Source of the DNA: Corynebacterium deserti GIMN1.010
Lineage (GTDB): Bacteria; Actinomycetota; Actinomycetes; Mycobacteriales; Mycobacteriaceae
Direction: 5' to 3'
Assembly (NCBI RefSeq): GCF_001277995.1
Contig: NZ_CP009220.1
Location: 1,736,001-1,800,000, forward strand
DNA: 64,000 nt
A model generated the notes under the pieces. It did not search any database. It was not told where the DNA came from and worked only from the letters and a program-made list of their open reading frames with translations. A program made the translations under genes and the position numbers. This document shows, one piece after another, positions 19,804-28,978 of this stretch (position 1 is the stretch's first letter; each line of letters opens with the position of its first letter).

Positions 19804-19931
19804 GGTGAAAGGTGGCGTCGAAAAGCGCTGCCTTGTGTGGCACGGCCGTGATTTTAGCGGTTTTACCTATGGCGCCTGTGCGCCATCTGACAAAGGGATT
19901 AATTTCATTATCCTTTTACTGAGAACGCAGT

Positions 19932-19937
19932 TATAGT
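19932..19937 (+). promoter_or_regulatory. -10 box of oxyR, leaderless
   Basis: TATAGT ends seven bases before the oxyR ATG, which would place the transcription start at or next to the start codon. Confidence 0.65.
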
Positions 19938-19944
19938 TATAGGC

Positions 19945-20931
19945 ATGAGCAATAAAGAGTACCGGCCAACACTCGCCCAGCTTCGCACCTTCGTTACCAT
20001 CGCAGAATGCAAGCACTTTGGTACCGCTGCCACCAAATTGTCCATCTCCCAGCCGTCACTCTCCCAAGCGCTCGTAGCACTGGAAACAGGCCTAGGGGTG
20101 CAATTGATTGAACGCTCCACCCGCAAGGTTATCGTCACTGCCGCGGGCGAGAAGCTGCTCCCCTTCGCCAAAGCAACGTTGGACGCAGCAGAATCCTTCT
20201 TAAGCCACGCGCAAGGCGCCAACGGTTCACTCACCGGGCCGCTGACGGTGGGTATTATTCCAACTGCAGCACCTTATATTTTGCCCTCAATGTTGGCAAT
20301 TGTGGACAAGGAATACCCAGATCTGGAGCCACATATCGTTGAAGATCAGACCAAGCACCTACTTAGTCTGCTTCGCGACGGCGCTATCGATGTCGCCGTG
20401 ATGGCCTTGCCTTCTGAGGCTCCCGGCATGAAGGAAATTCCACTTTACAATGAGGATTTCATTGTCGTGACCGCGCAGGATCATCCTTTCGCTGGTCGCC
20501 AGGATCTGGAACTATCTGAATTAGATTCTCTAGATCTACTTCTTCTCGACGATGGTCACTGCCTACACGATCAGATTATCGATCTTTGCCGTCGTGCCGA
20601 TATCAATCCAATTAGCTCCACCACCGCGGTGACTAGGGCTTCAAGCCTTACCACCGTTATGCAATTGGTTGTCGCAGGACTGGGTTCCACGCTGATACCA
20701 ATTAGCGCTGTGCCGTGGGAATGCACGCGCCCAGGTCTTGCCACCGCGAATTTCAATCCTGACGTCACCGCGAATAGGCGCATCGGTTTGGTCTACCGTT
20801 CCTCGTCATCTCGCGCGGAAGAATTCGAGCAGTTCGCCACCATTTTGCAGCGAGCATTTAAGGATGCCATCAATCATGCAGAATCGACGGGGATTCAGCT
20901 CAAGCAAAACGCCGAGTCAATTCACTCCTAA
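19945..20931 (+). CDS. oxyR: LysR-type peroxide sensor OxyR
   Basis: A 328-residue LysR-type regulator. The winged helix-turn-helix occupies residues 8-67 (LAQLRTFVTIAECKHFGTAA, SQPSLSQALVALE). The effector domain holds the peroxide-sensing pair Cys206 in DDGHCLHDQ and Cys215 in DLCRRAD, at the spacing known for OxyR (Cys199/Cys208 in E. coli). In C. glutamicum OxyR represses kat, dps and related genes until oxidised. The gene is plus-strand, next to a convergent His-rich miniprotein gene, and probably leaderless. Confidence 0.96.
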   Translation: MSNKEYRPTLAQLRTFVTIAECKHFGTAATKLSISQPSLSQALVALETGLGVQLIERSTRKVIVTAAGEKLLPFAKATLDAAESFLSHAQGANGSLTGPLTVGIIPTAAPYILPSMLAIVDKEYPDLEPHIVEDQTKHLLSLLRDGAIDVAVMALPSEAPGMKEIPLYNEDFIVVTAQDHPFAGRQDLELSELDSLDLLLLDDGHCLHDQIIDLCRRADINPISSTTAVTRASSLTTVMQLVVAGLGSTLIPISAVPWECTRPGLATANFNPDVTANRRIGLVYRSSSSRAEEFEQFATILQRAFKDAINHAESTGIQLKQNAESIHS

Positions 20932-21034
20932 CGCCCGGGACGTATCAGTTTTGGGAAATCGTAATGCCGTGTGGGACACCAACCCACACGGCTCCACTTT
21001 TGCCTTACTAGCTCATATTGCTCGATCGTAATTG

Positions 21035-21181
21035 TTAGTGATCGTCCCAGTGCCCATCCTGAGCGACGTGTCGATGTCCGTCGTGAATGAAGTCAGTGTG
21101 ATCGCCGTGTGCAACTGCCGTGTGTCCATAGTCTGAGCCATGTTGGTGGTGGTGATCAAGGTGGGTGTTGTGTGCGCCCAT
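21035..21181 (-). CDS. His-rich metal-binding miniprotein
   Basis: A 48-residue reading frame too short for most gene lists. It begins MGAHNTHLDHHHQHG and ends DGHWDDH. Fourteen of 48 residues are His and nine are Asp, which is a metal-ligand composition. The start ATG at 21181 is preceded by AAGGAATTTCCC, a good ribosome site, and the frame ends with TAA at 21035. Similar short His/Asp proteins exist in other Actinobacteria and are sometimes mislabelled zinc transporter permeases. A zinc or nickel buffer or chaperone is plausible. It converges on oxyR, whose stop is 103 bp away. Confidence 0.8.
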   Translation of the reverse strand: MGAHNTHLDHHHQHGSDYGHTAVAHGDHTDFIHDGHRHVAQDGHWDDH

Positions 21182-21344
21182 GGGAAATTCCTTGTACAGA
21201 GAAATCTGGAAAATCGGAATAAAGGGCGGTGGCTTTGAGCGTCGACAAGCTCGCTTTTAATGTTTTTTCCGCTACTTTCCTCCCTACCTCACGCACAATA
21301 GATTTCTAATAAGGGTTCAGAATATGTGCTATCGTCTTGCTGAC

Positions 21345-21378
21345 ATAAGAAAGCCCCTACATAAGCAGGGGCTTCTTA
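21345..21378 (-). terminator. Terminator of the minus-strand membrane protein gene
   Basis: AGCCCCT pairs with AGGGGCT across an 8-nt loop. On the minus strand it is followed by TTCTTATG. It lies 23 bp past the stop at 21401 and separates that gene from the His-rich miniprotein. Confidence 0.8.
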
Positions 21379-21400
21379 AATGGGTGGAGATGAGCAACCG

Positions 21401-22444
21401 TTAACGGCGTTGCTCGACTGGAATGTTTCCGCCACTCATTTGGCGGTAGATATGCGCGGATGCCAGGGAAAAAGCTGGCAGCAAAATGACAAAACCGAAG
21501 AACAACGTGACAAAACCAACAAACGAGACAACTACTCCACCAACCAGAGTGAACAGCAACAGGACGGGATAGTTGCGCAGCGCGTCGCGGAACCCAGTTT
21601 TTACAGCACTTGCAGCAGAGTGGTGTCCATCCGAGGTGTAATAGACCCAGTAGCTGTATAGCGGGCTGATCAGGAACAAAACCAACAGGTACACCGCCAT
21701 AATGCCGAGCACAGAGCTATTGACGTCGACGGCTTCCAAGGTTTCATCAATGATGAACATGTCAAGCGTCAACGTGGAGGCAATCGTTCCAACGATAGAA
21801 CCCACAATCGCCAAAATAACCATGAGGATCGCGGTCTGACCCACATTTTGCGGGTGGAAAAAGTCAGAATAGCGAGTCTTGTGGCCATCGACAGCCGTCA
21901 AGGTTCCGCGAATCACGCAGATGCTGACCGCCAACATGACAATGCCTGCAAGCACATTAATCACCACAGAAGTCACCGATACTTGCCCGGACGTTGCCGC
22001 CTCCGGGTCAAGGATGTAGGACAAATATCCCGAAAGACCACTGAAAAAGACAACGGCAATTCCCAACATGACGGTGCCGAGAATCCACACCACCGGGTTG
22101 GAGAACGTGGTGCGGAACCCAAATCGGACGGCACGCATGAGGTCGACCCGGCCGGTGCCGGCTTCAAGAGGCAGAGCGTCGCTGTAACCCTGCTGGAAGC
22201 CCTGGTACCCCTGGTAGGCATTGGAACCTGGGTATGGTTGCTGCGGGTACTGCGAGCTCTGCCAACTCTGCCAACTCTGCCCGTTTGCCGCGTTCGCCTG
22301 AAATCCGCCCGGCGCATCCTCGGGGTGCGAGGTTGGACCGTAAAGGGAGTTGGGATCTCCCCAGTTTTGGTTTCCCGCGTTTTGGTTTCCTGCGTTGTTG
22401 GTGGAGCCATCTCCACCGTTGTTCGTTTGGTCGTCGCGGCTCAT
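21401..22444 (-). CDS. Polytopic membrane protein with a disordered N-terminus
   Basis: A 347-residue protein. Residues 1-90 are rich in Asn, Gln, Gly, Ser and Tyr, including a repeated GNQN and SWQSWQS. About six hydrophobic segments follow, and the domain resembles glycerophosphoryl-diester-like/DUF975 membrane domains (repeated polar FF/R and small-residue helices). The ATG at 22444 has GGGAGGG about 12 bases upstream, which is better than the ATG at 22510. Function is unknown. It is divergent from hrpA with about 110 bp between starts. Confidence 0.7.
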   Translation of the reverse strand: MSRDDQTNNGGDGSTNNAGNQNAGNQNWGDPNSLYGPTSHPEDAPGGFQANAANGQSWQSWQSSQYPQQPYPGSNAYQGYQGFQQGYSDALPLEAGTGRVDLMRAVRFGFRTTFSNPVVWILGTVMLGIAVVFFSGLSGYLSYILDPEAATSGQVSVTSVVINVLAGIVMLAVSICVIRGTLTAVDGHKTRYSDFFHPQNVGQTAILMVILAIVGSIVGTIASTLTLDMFIIDETLEAVDVNSSVLGIMAVYLLVLFLISPLYSYWVYYTSDGHHSAASAVKTGFRDALRNYPVLLLFTLVGGVVVSFVGFVTLFFGFVILLPAFSLASAHIYRQMSGGNIPVEQRR

Positions 22445-22539
22445 TGTTTGCCGTCGCCCTCCCTTCGTCGTTGTATTTCCACCCTCCAGACTACCCGTGC
22501 CTCCATACACTCTTGGCTTGGCGTTCGAACAAACAGCAG

Positions 22540-22545
22540 TACAAT
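22540..22545 (+). promoter_or_regulatory. -10 box of hrpA
   Basis: TACAAT ends 12 bases before the hrpA ATG, giving a very short leader. Confidence 0.5.
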
Positions 22546-22557
22546 GAAAAGCTAGTC

Positions 22558-25500
22558 ATGACTACATCTGAAACTACGCCTAGCAAGGCTTCCCTGTACG
22601 AACTTCTCAACGGCGTCTCGCTGTCCGACGAGCGCGCCTTTAGGCGTCGCCTCGCCAAGGCCCGTGCCCCTAAAGCCCTTGCCGCGATTAAGGCAGACAT
22701 CGATAAGGCACGCCTGCTTATCGACGAAAAAACCCAGCTTATCCCACCTATCATCTATCCTGACTCCCTCCCTGTCAGTGCACGACGCGATGACATCGCA
22801 GAGGCAATTAGCAATAATCAAGTGGTGATCATTGCTGGTGAAACAGGCTCCGGCAAAACAACTCAGATCCCCAAGATCTGTTTGGAACTCGGCCGAGGCC
22901 GACGTGGCTTGATTGGCCATACTCAGCCCCGACGTTTGGCGGCACGCACCGTCGCAGAGCGCATCGCTGACGAGCTTGATCAAGAAGTTGGCCAGTCTGT
23001 CGGTTATGCGATTCGTTTCGATGACCGCGTTTCTTCCAGGACGGCCGTCAAACTCATGACGGACGGTATTTTGCTTGCAGAAATGCAGCGCGATCGTTTC
23101 CTCAACGCCTATGACACCATCATCATCGATGAGGCACACGAGCGGTCTCTTAATATTGACTTCCTTTTGGGTTACCTTCGCCAGCTTCTGCCCAAACGCC
23201 CCGATCTCAAAGTGATCATTACCTCGGCAACGATCGATCCCGAACGATTCGCCGAGCACTTTTCCGATGCCTCCGGTAAGCCCGCTCCCATCATTGAGGT
23301 CTCAGGCCGCACCTTCCCCGTTGAAGTTCGCTACCGCCCTCTCGAAGTTATCCAAGGTGACAAAGTTGTAGACATCGACCCTCTTGATGGCTTGTGCTTT
23401 GCTTTGGAAGAACTCATGGCCGAAGGTCCGGGCGACATTTTGTGCTTCTTTGCCGGCGAAAGCGATATCCGTGACGCCATGGAAGCAATCGAAGCCCGTA
23501 GCTGGAAAGGCGTTGAGGTCACGCCGCTCTTTGGTCGCCTTTCCAACCAAGAACAGCACCGTGTGTTTTCTCCGCACTCTGGCCGACGCATTGTCTTGTC
23601 CACCAACATCGCCGAAACCTCATTGACTGTCCCCGGAATTCACTATGTTGTTGATACCGGCACCGCACGTATCTCCAGGTACTCCGTGCGCACAAAAGTT
23701 CAGCGTCTCCCTATCGAGCCTGTCTCCCAAGCAAGCGCCAACCAGCGATCCGGCCGATGTGGTCGTGTCGCCGACGGTATTGCCATCCGACTGTATTCCG
23801 AGGACGATTTCCTCTCACGTCCAGAGTTCACCGATCCAGAAATTCTGCGCACGAACTTGGCCAGCGTCATTTTGCGCATGGCCTCACTTCGCCTCGGTGA
23901 CATCAATGATTTCCCGTTTGTCCAACCACCTGAGCAACGAGCAATCCGTGATGGCCTCCTTCTCCTGCACGAACTCGGTGCGCTTACTGACGACACAAAC
24001 TCAGATGGATCCCCACAGCTCACTTCGATTGGTCGCGACCTCGCCAACATTCCCGTGGATCCCCGAATGGCTCGCATGCTTGTCGAAGCCAACGCCCTCG
24101 GCTGCCTCCATTCCGTCATGGTCATTGTCGCAGCACTTACTATCCAAGACGTCCGCGAACGACCCCTGGAATTTCAAGCTCAAGCAGACCAAGCCCACGC
24201 ACGTTTCAAAGACACCACCTCAGATTTCCTGGGGTTTCTAAAACTGTGGGATTACATCGCCGATCAACGCCAACAAGGCAGTGGAAATTCTTTCCGAAAG
24301 CAGATGAAGAAGGAATTCCTCCACTACATGCGTATCCGCGAGTGGTGGGACCTTGTCCGCCAGCTCGAGCAAATTGGCCAGCAATTGGGCTGGGCCAAGA
24401 AAGAGAACGTCGCTGGCACCGCAAGCCCGGACATCATCCATCAATCATTACTGTCCGGCTTGTTATCGCAAATCGGATCCCGCGATGGCGAAAGCCGCGA
24501 ATTCTCTGGCGCACGAGGAACCAAGTTCTTGATCTTTCCGGGTTCTTCGCTGTCCAAGAAACCACCTCAATTCGTCATGGCGGGCCAACTCGTTGAGACC
24601 TCTCGACTCTGGGCACGAGACGTTGCAAAAATTGAACCTGAATGGGTAGAAAAACTCGCAGGACCCCTGCTCAAGCACCAATACTCTGAGCCTTATTGGT
24701 CGTCGAAACGCGGTGCTGCCATGGTGCACCGCAAGTCCACCCTCTACGGGGTGACCATCGTTGCCGATAAGGTGGTTCCCTACCACACGGTCGATCCTCA
24801 AGCCGCCCGTGACATGTTTATCCGAAACGCACTCATTGCCGGAGATTGGAACACCCACCACCGCTTCTTCCACGACAACGTGGCCAAGCTGGAGGCAATC
24901 GGTGAACTTGAAGCAAAGGCTCGTCGACGCGACATCATTGTCGATGAAGAGACCCTGTTTGATTTCTACGATGCCAAGCTTCCAGACAACGCCACCAACA
25001 GCCGTAACTTCGATTCCTGGTGGAAGAAAACCTCACGGAAGACCCCTGATCTCCTCGACTTCGATCCCGACAAGCTCATCAATGAAGACGCCGATGCCGT
25101 CACCGAGGAAGCCTTCCCCGACCGATGGATCAAAGGCAGCCTCGTCTTCGATTTGAGCTACCACTTTGAACCAGGTCACCGCGATGACGGCGTCACCGTT
25201 AAGATTCCTATTCCTGTCCTAGGTGGCCTCGACACCGAAGGCTTCGATTGGCTTGTTCCAGGCGTGCGCCTTGACCTTGTCACTGAGCTGATCCGCACAT
25301 TACCCAAGGCTTTACGACGCACCGTTGTCCCCGCCCCCGAATTCGCCAAACGTGCCCTACCGATGCTTCGCCCTTACATGACCACACTGACTTCTCAGTT
25401 GGCGGACGTTCTTCACACCCTGGGTGGCCAAGGCATTAACGCATCCGATTTCGATCCGTCCAAGCTGCCCGATCACCTCCGCATCTCCTATGCTGCAGTC

Positions 25501-26466
25501 GATCGTCGGGGGAAGATTATTGACCGTGACCGTGATTTGGAGGCATTGAAAACTCGACGAGCCAACCAAATCAAGGCTTCAGTCTCCAGCGTTGCAAAAG
25601 ATGCTGAACACGACGAAGCCTCAGCATGGACTTCCGACAGCCTCGGATTTGTCGAAGAAGAAGTCGAGACCACTGTGGATGGCCAATCCGTTACCGCCTA
25701 CCCGGCGTTGGTGGTTACTCCAACTGGTGTGTCCATCAAGGTCATGCCCACCAAAGCTGCGGCTGATGCTTCCATGATTACCGCGACTCTCACGTTACTC
25801 ATGCGTGAAATCGAGGTCTCCACCAAACAAATGGTCAAGGGCCTACCCTTGCAACAGCGTGTTGCGGTAGATAACTACCCTCATGGCGGTGCTGAAGGTC
25901 TCGTTGCCGATGCGAGAGTAGCTGCGATCCGCGATTTGATGTTTGAACATGGTGGTGCTGTTCGCTCGCCTGAGGAATTCAGTGTGCTTTTGGAAAAGGT
26001 GAAAGCTGAAACACCTGGTGCTGTTCGTCGCATCGTGGTTGATCTTGCGCCTGCCCTCGTGCAGTATGCTTCAGTGGTTTCTGAACTCGATGCGTGGTCT
26101 GGCCCTGCGATTGACGATATGCTTTCGCAGCTAGACTTCCTCCTTCCTAAACAGACCATCAGCATTCATGGGATCAGCCGCTTGCGTAATCTCCCCCGCT
26201 ATCTTCATGCCATCTCGATTCGCTTGGAGGAAATGAATCAGAATACTGATCGAGATGCGGATCGCCAAGACACAGTCACGATGGTTGAAAATGAGTTAGA
26301 AAAGCAGTTGAGCAAGCTTCCAGCTCAGCGACGTAATTCTAAAGAGGCGAAAGACGTAGCCTGGCAAATCCAGGAATTGCGTGTCAGCTTGTTTGCCCAG
26401 CGGTTGGGAACCCCCCGTCCGGTGTCACCACAACGCATTCAGAAGGCGATCGCGAAATTGCGCTAA
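22558..26466 (+). CDS. hrpA: ATP-dependent RNA helicase HrpA
   Basis: A 1302-residue DEAH-box helicase. The motor contains GETGSGKTTQIPK (motif I), IDEAHERSLN (motif II), TSATID (motif III), STNIAETSLTVPGI (motif V) and QRSGRCGRV (motif VI). The winged-helix and ratchet region follows, then the long DUF3418-type C-terminal half normal for HrpA. In E. coli HrpA acts on stalled ribosomes and mRNA; the same is assumed here. The ATG at 22558 was chosen because the 108 residues that could precede it are a frame shadow of the divergent gene. Confidence 0.95.
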   Translation: MTTSETTPSKASLYELLNGVSLSDERAFRRRLAKARAPKALAAIKADIDKARLLIDEKTQLIPPIIYPDSLPVSARRDDIAEAISNNQVVIIAGETGSGKTTQIPKICLELGRGRRGLIGHTQPRRLAARTVAERIADELDQEVGQSVGYAIRFDDRVSSRTAVKLMTDGILLAEMQRDRFLNAYDTIIIDEAHERSLNIDFLLGYLRQLLPKRPDLKVIITSATIDPERFAEHFSDASGKPAPIIEVSGRTFPVEVRYRPLEVIQGDKVVDIDPLDGLCFALEELMAEGPGDILCFFAGESDIRDAMEAIEARSWKGVEVTPLFGRLSNQEQHRVFSPHSGRRIVLSTNIAETSLTVPGIHYVVDTGTARISRYSVRTKVQRLPIEPVSQASANQRSGRCGRVADGIAIRLYSEDDFLSRPEFTDPEILRTNLASVILRMASLRLGDINDFPFVQPPEQRAIRDGLLLLHELGALTDDTNSDGSPQLTSIGRDLANIPVDPRMARMLVEANALGCLHSVMVIVAALTIQDVRERPLEFQAQADQAHARFKDTTSDFLGFLKLWDYIADQRQQGSGNSFRKQMKKEFLHYMRIREWWDLVRQLEQIGQQLGWAKKENVAGTASPDIIHQSLLSGLLSQIGSRDGESREFSGARGTKFLIFPGSSLSKKPPQFVMAGQLVETSRLWARDVAKIEPEWVEKLAGPLLKHQYSEPYWSSKRGAAMVHRKSTLYGVTIVADKVVPYHTVDPQAARDMFIRNALIAGDWNTHHRFFHDNVAKLEAIGELEAKARRRDIIVDEETLFDFYDAKLPDNATNSRNFDSWWKKTSRKTPDLLDFDPDKLINEDADAVTEEAFPDRWIKGSLVFDLSYHFEPGHRDDGVTVKIPIPVLGGLDTEGFDWLVPGVRLDLVTELIRTLPKALRRTVVPAPEFAKRALPMLRPYMTTLTSQLADVLHTLGGQGINASDFDPSKLPDHLRISYAAVDRRGKIIDRDRDLEALKTRRANQIKASVSSVAKDAEHDEASAWTSDSLGFVEEEVETTVDGQSVTAYPALVVTPTGVSIKVMPTKAAADASMITATLTLLMREIEVSTKQMVKGLPLQQRVAVDNYPHGGAEGLVADARVAAIRDLMFEHGGAVRSPEEFSVLLEKVKAETPGAVRRIVVDLAPALVQYASVVSELDAWSGPAIDDMLSQLDFLLPKQTISIHGISRLRNLPRYLHAISIRLEEMNQNTDRDADRQDTVTMVENELEKQLSKLPAQRRNSKEAKDVAWQIQELRVSLFAQRLGTPRPVSPQRIQKAIAKLR

Positions 26467-26528
26467 CAGGCCCCACTTAAAGCCACCGAGACATCCATAA
26501 GGGGCGGGGTTAAAACCTCCTGAGAAGT

Positions 26529-26981
26529 CTATTCCCTGCCCCTTCTGCGCATAAGGCGGATTTCTTTTTCAAAGTCATCGGCGCTCTCGAAGGATTTGTA
26601 GACTGACGCGAATCGAAGGTAGGCAACCTCGTCGAGTTCTCGGAGGGGGTCCAGGATCGCAAGGCCAATGTCATTAGCTCGGATTTGGGAGCTTCCGCTG
26701 CTCCTCACTGTTTCCTCAACTTGTTGAGCCAGACGTTTGAGGGCGTCGTCGGAGACATCTCGACCTTGGCATGCTCGGCGAACGCCCGTGACAACCTTTT
26801 CGCGGCTAAATGGCTCGGTCACGCCATTTCGTTTGATAACAAGCAACACGGCCTTTTCAATGGTGGTGAATCGGCCGTTGCATTCGCTGCATTCACGCCG
26901 CCTGCGAATAGCACTGCCCGCGTCGATTACTCGGGAGTCGATGACTTTTGAATGATCATGCTGGCAAAACGGGCAGTACAC
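26529..26981 (-). CDS. nrdR: Transcriptional repressor NrdR
   Basis: A 150-residue regulator of ribonucleotide reductase genes. The N-terminal zinc ribbon has CPFC (3-6) and CSEC (31-34), with RRRRECSEC just before. The ATP-cone domain begins [16 protein letters not shown] and binds ATP/dATP to sense nucleotide pools. The start is GTG with GAGAGGA eight bases upstream. It lies downstream of divS on the same strand, which is the usual corynebacterial order. Confidence 0.97.
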   Translation of the reverse strand: MYCPFCQHDHSKVIDSRVIDAGSAIRRRRECSECNGRFTTIEKAVLLVIKRNGVTEPFSREKVVTGVRRACQGRDVSDDALKRLAQQVEETVRSSGSSQIRANDIGLAILDPLRELDEVAYLRFASVYKSFESADDFEKEIRLMRRRGRE

Positions 26982-27127
26982 GGTGTGGATCCTCTCACCT
27001 TCTGAGACGTATTCTCATGAGTAAATCCTGTAATAGAAATTCACTTTCACGTCTGCTTGAGTAGGTTGTTCTCCTGACAGTGTAAAACAGCTTCCCTCTC
27101 ATCGAGATTCCGCAAGGTCATGAGAAC

Positions 27128-27550
27128 CTATTCTCCGAGGTTGACACCTACCATGTGCGCTTCTGAGAAGCTCGGAGCGACTTCTTCCTCACCTGACTGT
27201 GACAACAGAACTCCGGCGAAGATGACCAATCCAAAAAGTCCGCCACCTGCCCATTGTTTGACGGTCTCGATAATCGAACGGGTATTGGGATGACCAACAT
27301 CATTTCTATTTATCATTGTGCGCTTATCTTCTCGAATTGGCTGCACCCTGTTTTGGACCGGATGAGATCGCACACGCAACCCTTCCGGCTTGGCAAACCG
27401 ATCACGATTCGAACAATCTAGCGTTCGAACATGTCTTACCTTTCCCGCTATGTGTCGCGGCTTTTCGTTCATCCACACTGTCGCAGACGGTACCACAACA
27501 CCCGTGCCAACTTGATCTCCTTTACGCAGTTCACCTGCAAAAATAGTCAT
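27128..27550 (-). CDS. divS: SOS-induced cell division inhibitor DivS
   Basis: A 140-residue protein matching the position and character of C. glutamicum DivS, which blocks septation during the SOS response. Residues 1-45 contain GDQVGTGVVVPSATVWMN and HIAGKVRHV, an extended beta-rich piece. A single hydrophobic segment (GGLFGLVIFAGVLLSQ) lies near residue 105-120, followed by a short acidic tail. GGAGGAG is eight bases before the ATG. It is divergent from lexA and its promoter is flanked by LexA half-sites; a TATAGT box is at 27613-27618 on the minus strand. Confidence 0.85.
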   Translation of the reverse strand: MTIFAGELRKGDQVGTGVVVPSATVWMNEKPRHIAGKVRHVRTLDCSNRDRFAKPEGLRVRSHPVQNRVQPIREDKRTMINRNDVGHPNTRSIIETVKQWAGGGLFGLVIFAGVLLSQSGEEEVAPSFSEAHMVGVNLGE

Positions 27551-27606
27551 CTCTGGTCTCCTCCATCGCTTGATAGTTCACATCGTATGCCACAACCTCG
27601 ACATCA

Positions 27607-27715
27607 TCGAACACTATAACCGTTCACATGTTCGATCAATTTCTTATGTTCGATTTATAGCACCCGATTCGAACTATGTCTAGACTTCTTTGAAAAATCT
27701 CGAACACTCGTACCA
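27607..27715. promoter_or_regulatory. LexA operators between divS and lexA
   Basis: The corynebacterial SOS box is TCGAA(A/C)A-N2-TGTTCGA. Matches by eye: minus-strand TCGAACATGTGAACGG at 27620-27635 (11 of 14), plus-strand TCGAACACTCGTACCA at 27700-27715 (11 of 14), and a weaker TCGAACTATGTCTAGA at 27669-27684. Further half-sites are TCGAAC at 27607-27612 and GTTCGA at 27648-27653. The first straddles the divS -10 box and the second lies at the lexA -35 region (-10 TATGGT at 27734-27739). Confidence 0.8.
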
Positions 27716-27893
27716 TTCATGCAGCAAAACATGTATGGTTAAGAGTTAAGAAAGCCGACGAAGGTTCGAATCCCAACTTTGAACCGTTCGTGAGTTCCGC
27801 AAAGTTCTCGCCAAAGCAGACACTTTGGATAGCAGTCGGGAAGAGTTGCACGGTGCACACATCACACCGTTAAGAGGAAGGGATTATAAGGAC

Positions 27894-28655
27894 ATGACCA
27901 ACGAGAAGAAGCCCATCACACGAGGAAGTCGCGGTAGCCGCACTGCCAAGACTCTGCCAAACGGCAAACCAGATCCAGCAAGCCTGTCCGATAGGCAGCG
28001 CAGGATCTTGGAAGTTATCCGAGATGCCGTAGTTCTTCGTGGTTACCCACCAAGCATTCGTGAGATCGGTGACGCAGCAGGCTTACAGTCCACTTCTTCC
28101 GTTGCCTACCAGCTCAAAGAGCTCGAGCGTAAAGGCTTCCTTCGCAGGGATCCCAATAAACCTCGTGCCGTCGACGTTCGCCATCTTCCAGAAACTGAGG
28201 GTCGTGGATCAAAGGCGGCACCAAAGGCGAAAGAACAGCCAACGGCTGCAACCTCTGCACCTGTACTAGAAATCTCAAGCCAAGCTTCCTACATTCCTGT
28301 TGTCGGCAAGATTGCCGCTGGAAGCCCGATCATGGCGGAACAAAACATCGAAGAGTACTACCCGCTCCCTGCTGACATCGTCGGCGATGGTGAGCTCTTC
28401 ATGCTCCAGGTGGTCGGCGAGTCCATGCGTGATGCCGGCATCTTGAGCGGTGACTGGGTTGTTGTCCGCTCACAGCCTGTCGCAGAGCAAGGAGAGTTCG
28501 TTGCTGCCATGATCGACGGCGAAGCGACCGTGAAGGAGTTCCATAAAGATTCCACTGGCGTATGGCTTTTGCCCCACAATGACACCTTCGCGCCCATCCC
28601 GGCCGACAACGCAGAAATCATGGGTAAAGTCGTCTCGGTTATGCGTAAGCTCTAA
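27894..28655 (+). CDS. lexA: SOS repressor LexA
   Basis: A 253-residue repressor. The winged helix-turn-helix runs from [14 protein letters not shown] to the [19 protein letters not shown] wing. A linker rich in Lys and Pro leads to the Ala142-Gly143 autocleavage bond in KIAAGSP. The protease domain has Ser177 in [10 protein letters not shown] and Lys214 in EATVKEF as catalytic dyad. The ATG at 27894 has AAGG at a short distance and GAGGAAGGG further up; the 23-residue extension upstream is not family-like. It represses itself and divS. Confidence 0.96.
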   Translation: MTNEKKPITRGSRGSRTAKTLPNGKPDPASLSDRQRRILEVIRDAVVLRGYPPSIREIGDAAGLQSTSSVAYQLKELERKGFLRRDPNKPRAVDVRHLPETEGRGSKAAPKAKEQPTAATSAPVLEISSQASYIPVVGKIAAGSPIMAEQNIEEYYPLPADIVGDGELFMLQVVGESMRDAGILSGDWVVVRSQPVAEQGEFVAAMIDGEATVKEFHKDSTGVWLLPHNDTFAPIPADNAEIMGKVVSVMRKL

Positions 28656-28687
28656 TCCATATTTGCCTCTCGTGCAACTTTTCAGCG

Positions 28688-28730
28688 ATCCTGCCACTGT
28701 GTGTTCTCACACTAGGTGGCGGGATTTTTC
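28688..28730 (+). terminator. lexA terminator
   Basis: ATCCTGCCAC (28688-28697) pairs with GTGGCGGGAT (28716-28725) with one G-U pair, followed by TTTTTC. Confidence 0.88.
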
Positions 28731-28978
28731 ATTAATCAACCACATTCGGGGGTAATCGGACAAATCGTTTACCAATCAGATCAACAGTGAGTTTACCTGT
28801 GGGTTTTCCATCCCACAGGACCCAAAAATGCAAATCCGCTGCCCGATTTTTTGGATTCGAGAGATATTTCACGCATCAAGACGGAACCAAATGAGGACTT
28901 TATGAGTTATTCAATAAGATAATAGTTACACGATTCGGACATATTCAATTATTTGTCTTTTTGCTTTTAAGGAGTGAC
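28731..28978 (+). promoter_or_regulatory. sugR upstream region
   Basis: No gene is seen between the lexA terminator and sugR. GATAAT at 28918-28923 is a possible -10 box. TCGGACA occurs twice (28756-28762 and 28935-28941) and could be an operator half-site; which regulator would bind is not known from the sequence. AAGGAG is followed by the sugR ATG. Confidence 0.4.

Noticed and set aside
22234..22557. 108-residue N-terminal extension of HrpA
   Set aside because: It is a frame shadow over the divergent membrane-protein gene. The HrpA family begins near MTTSETTPSKAS, with a -10 box just upstream of the ATG at 22558.
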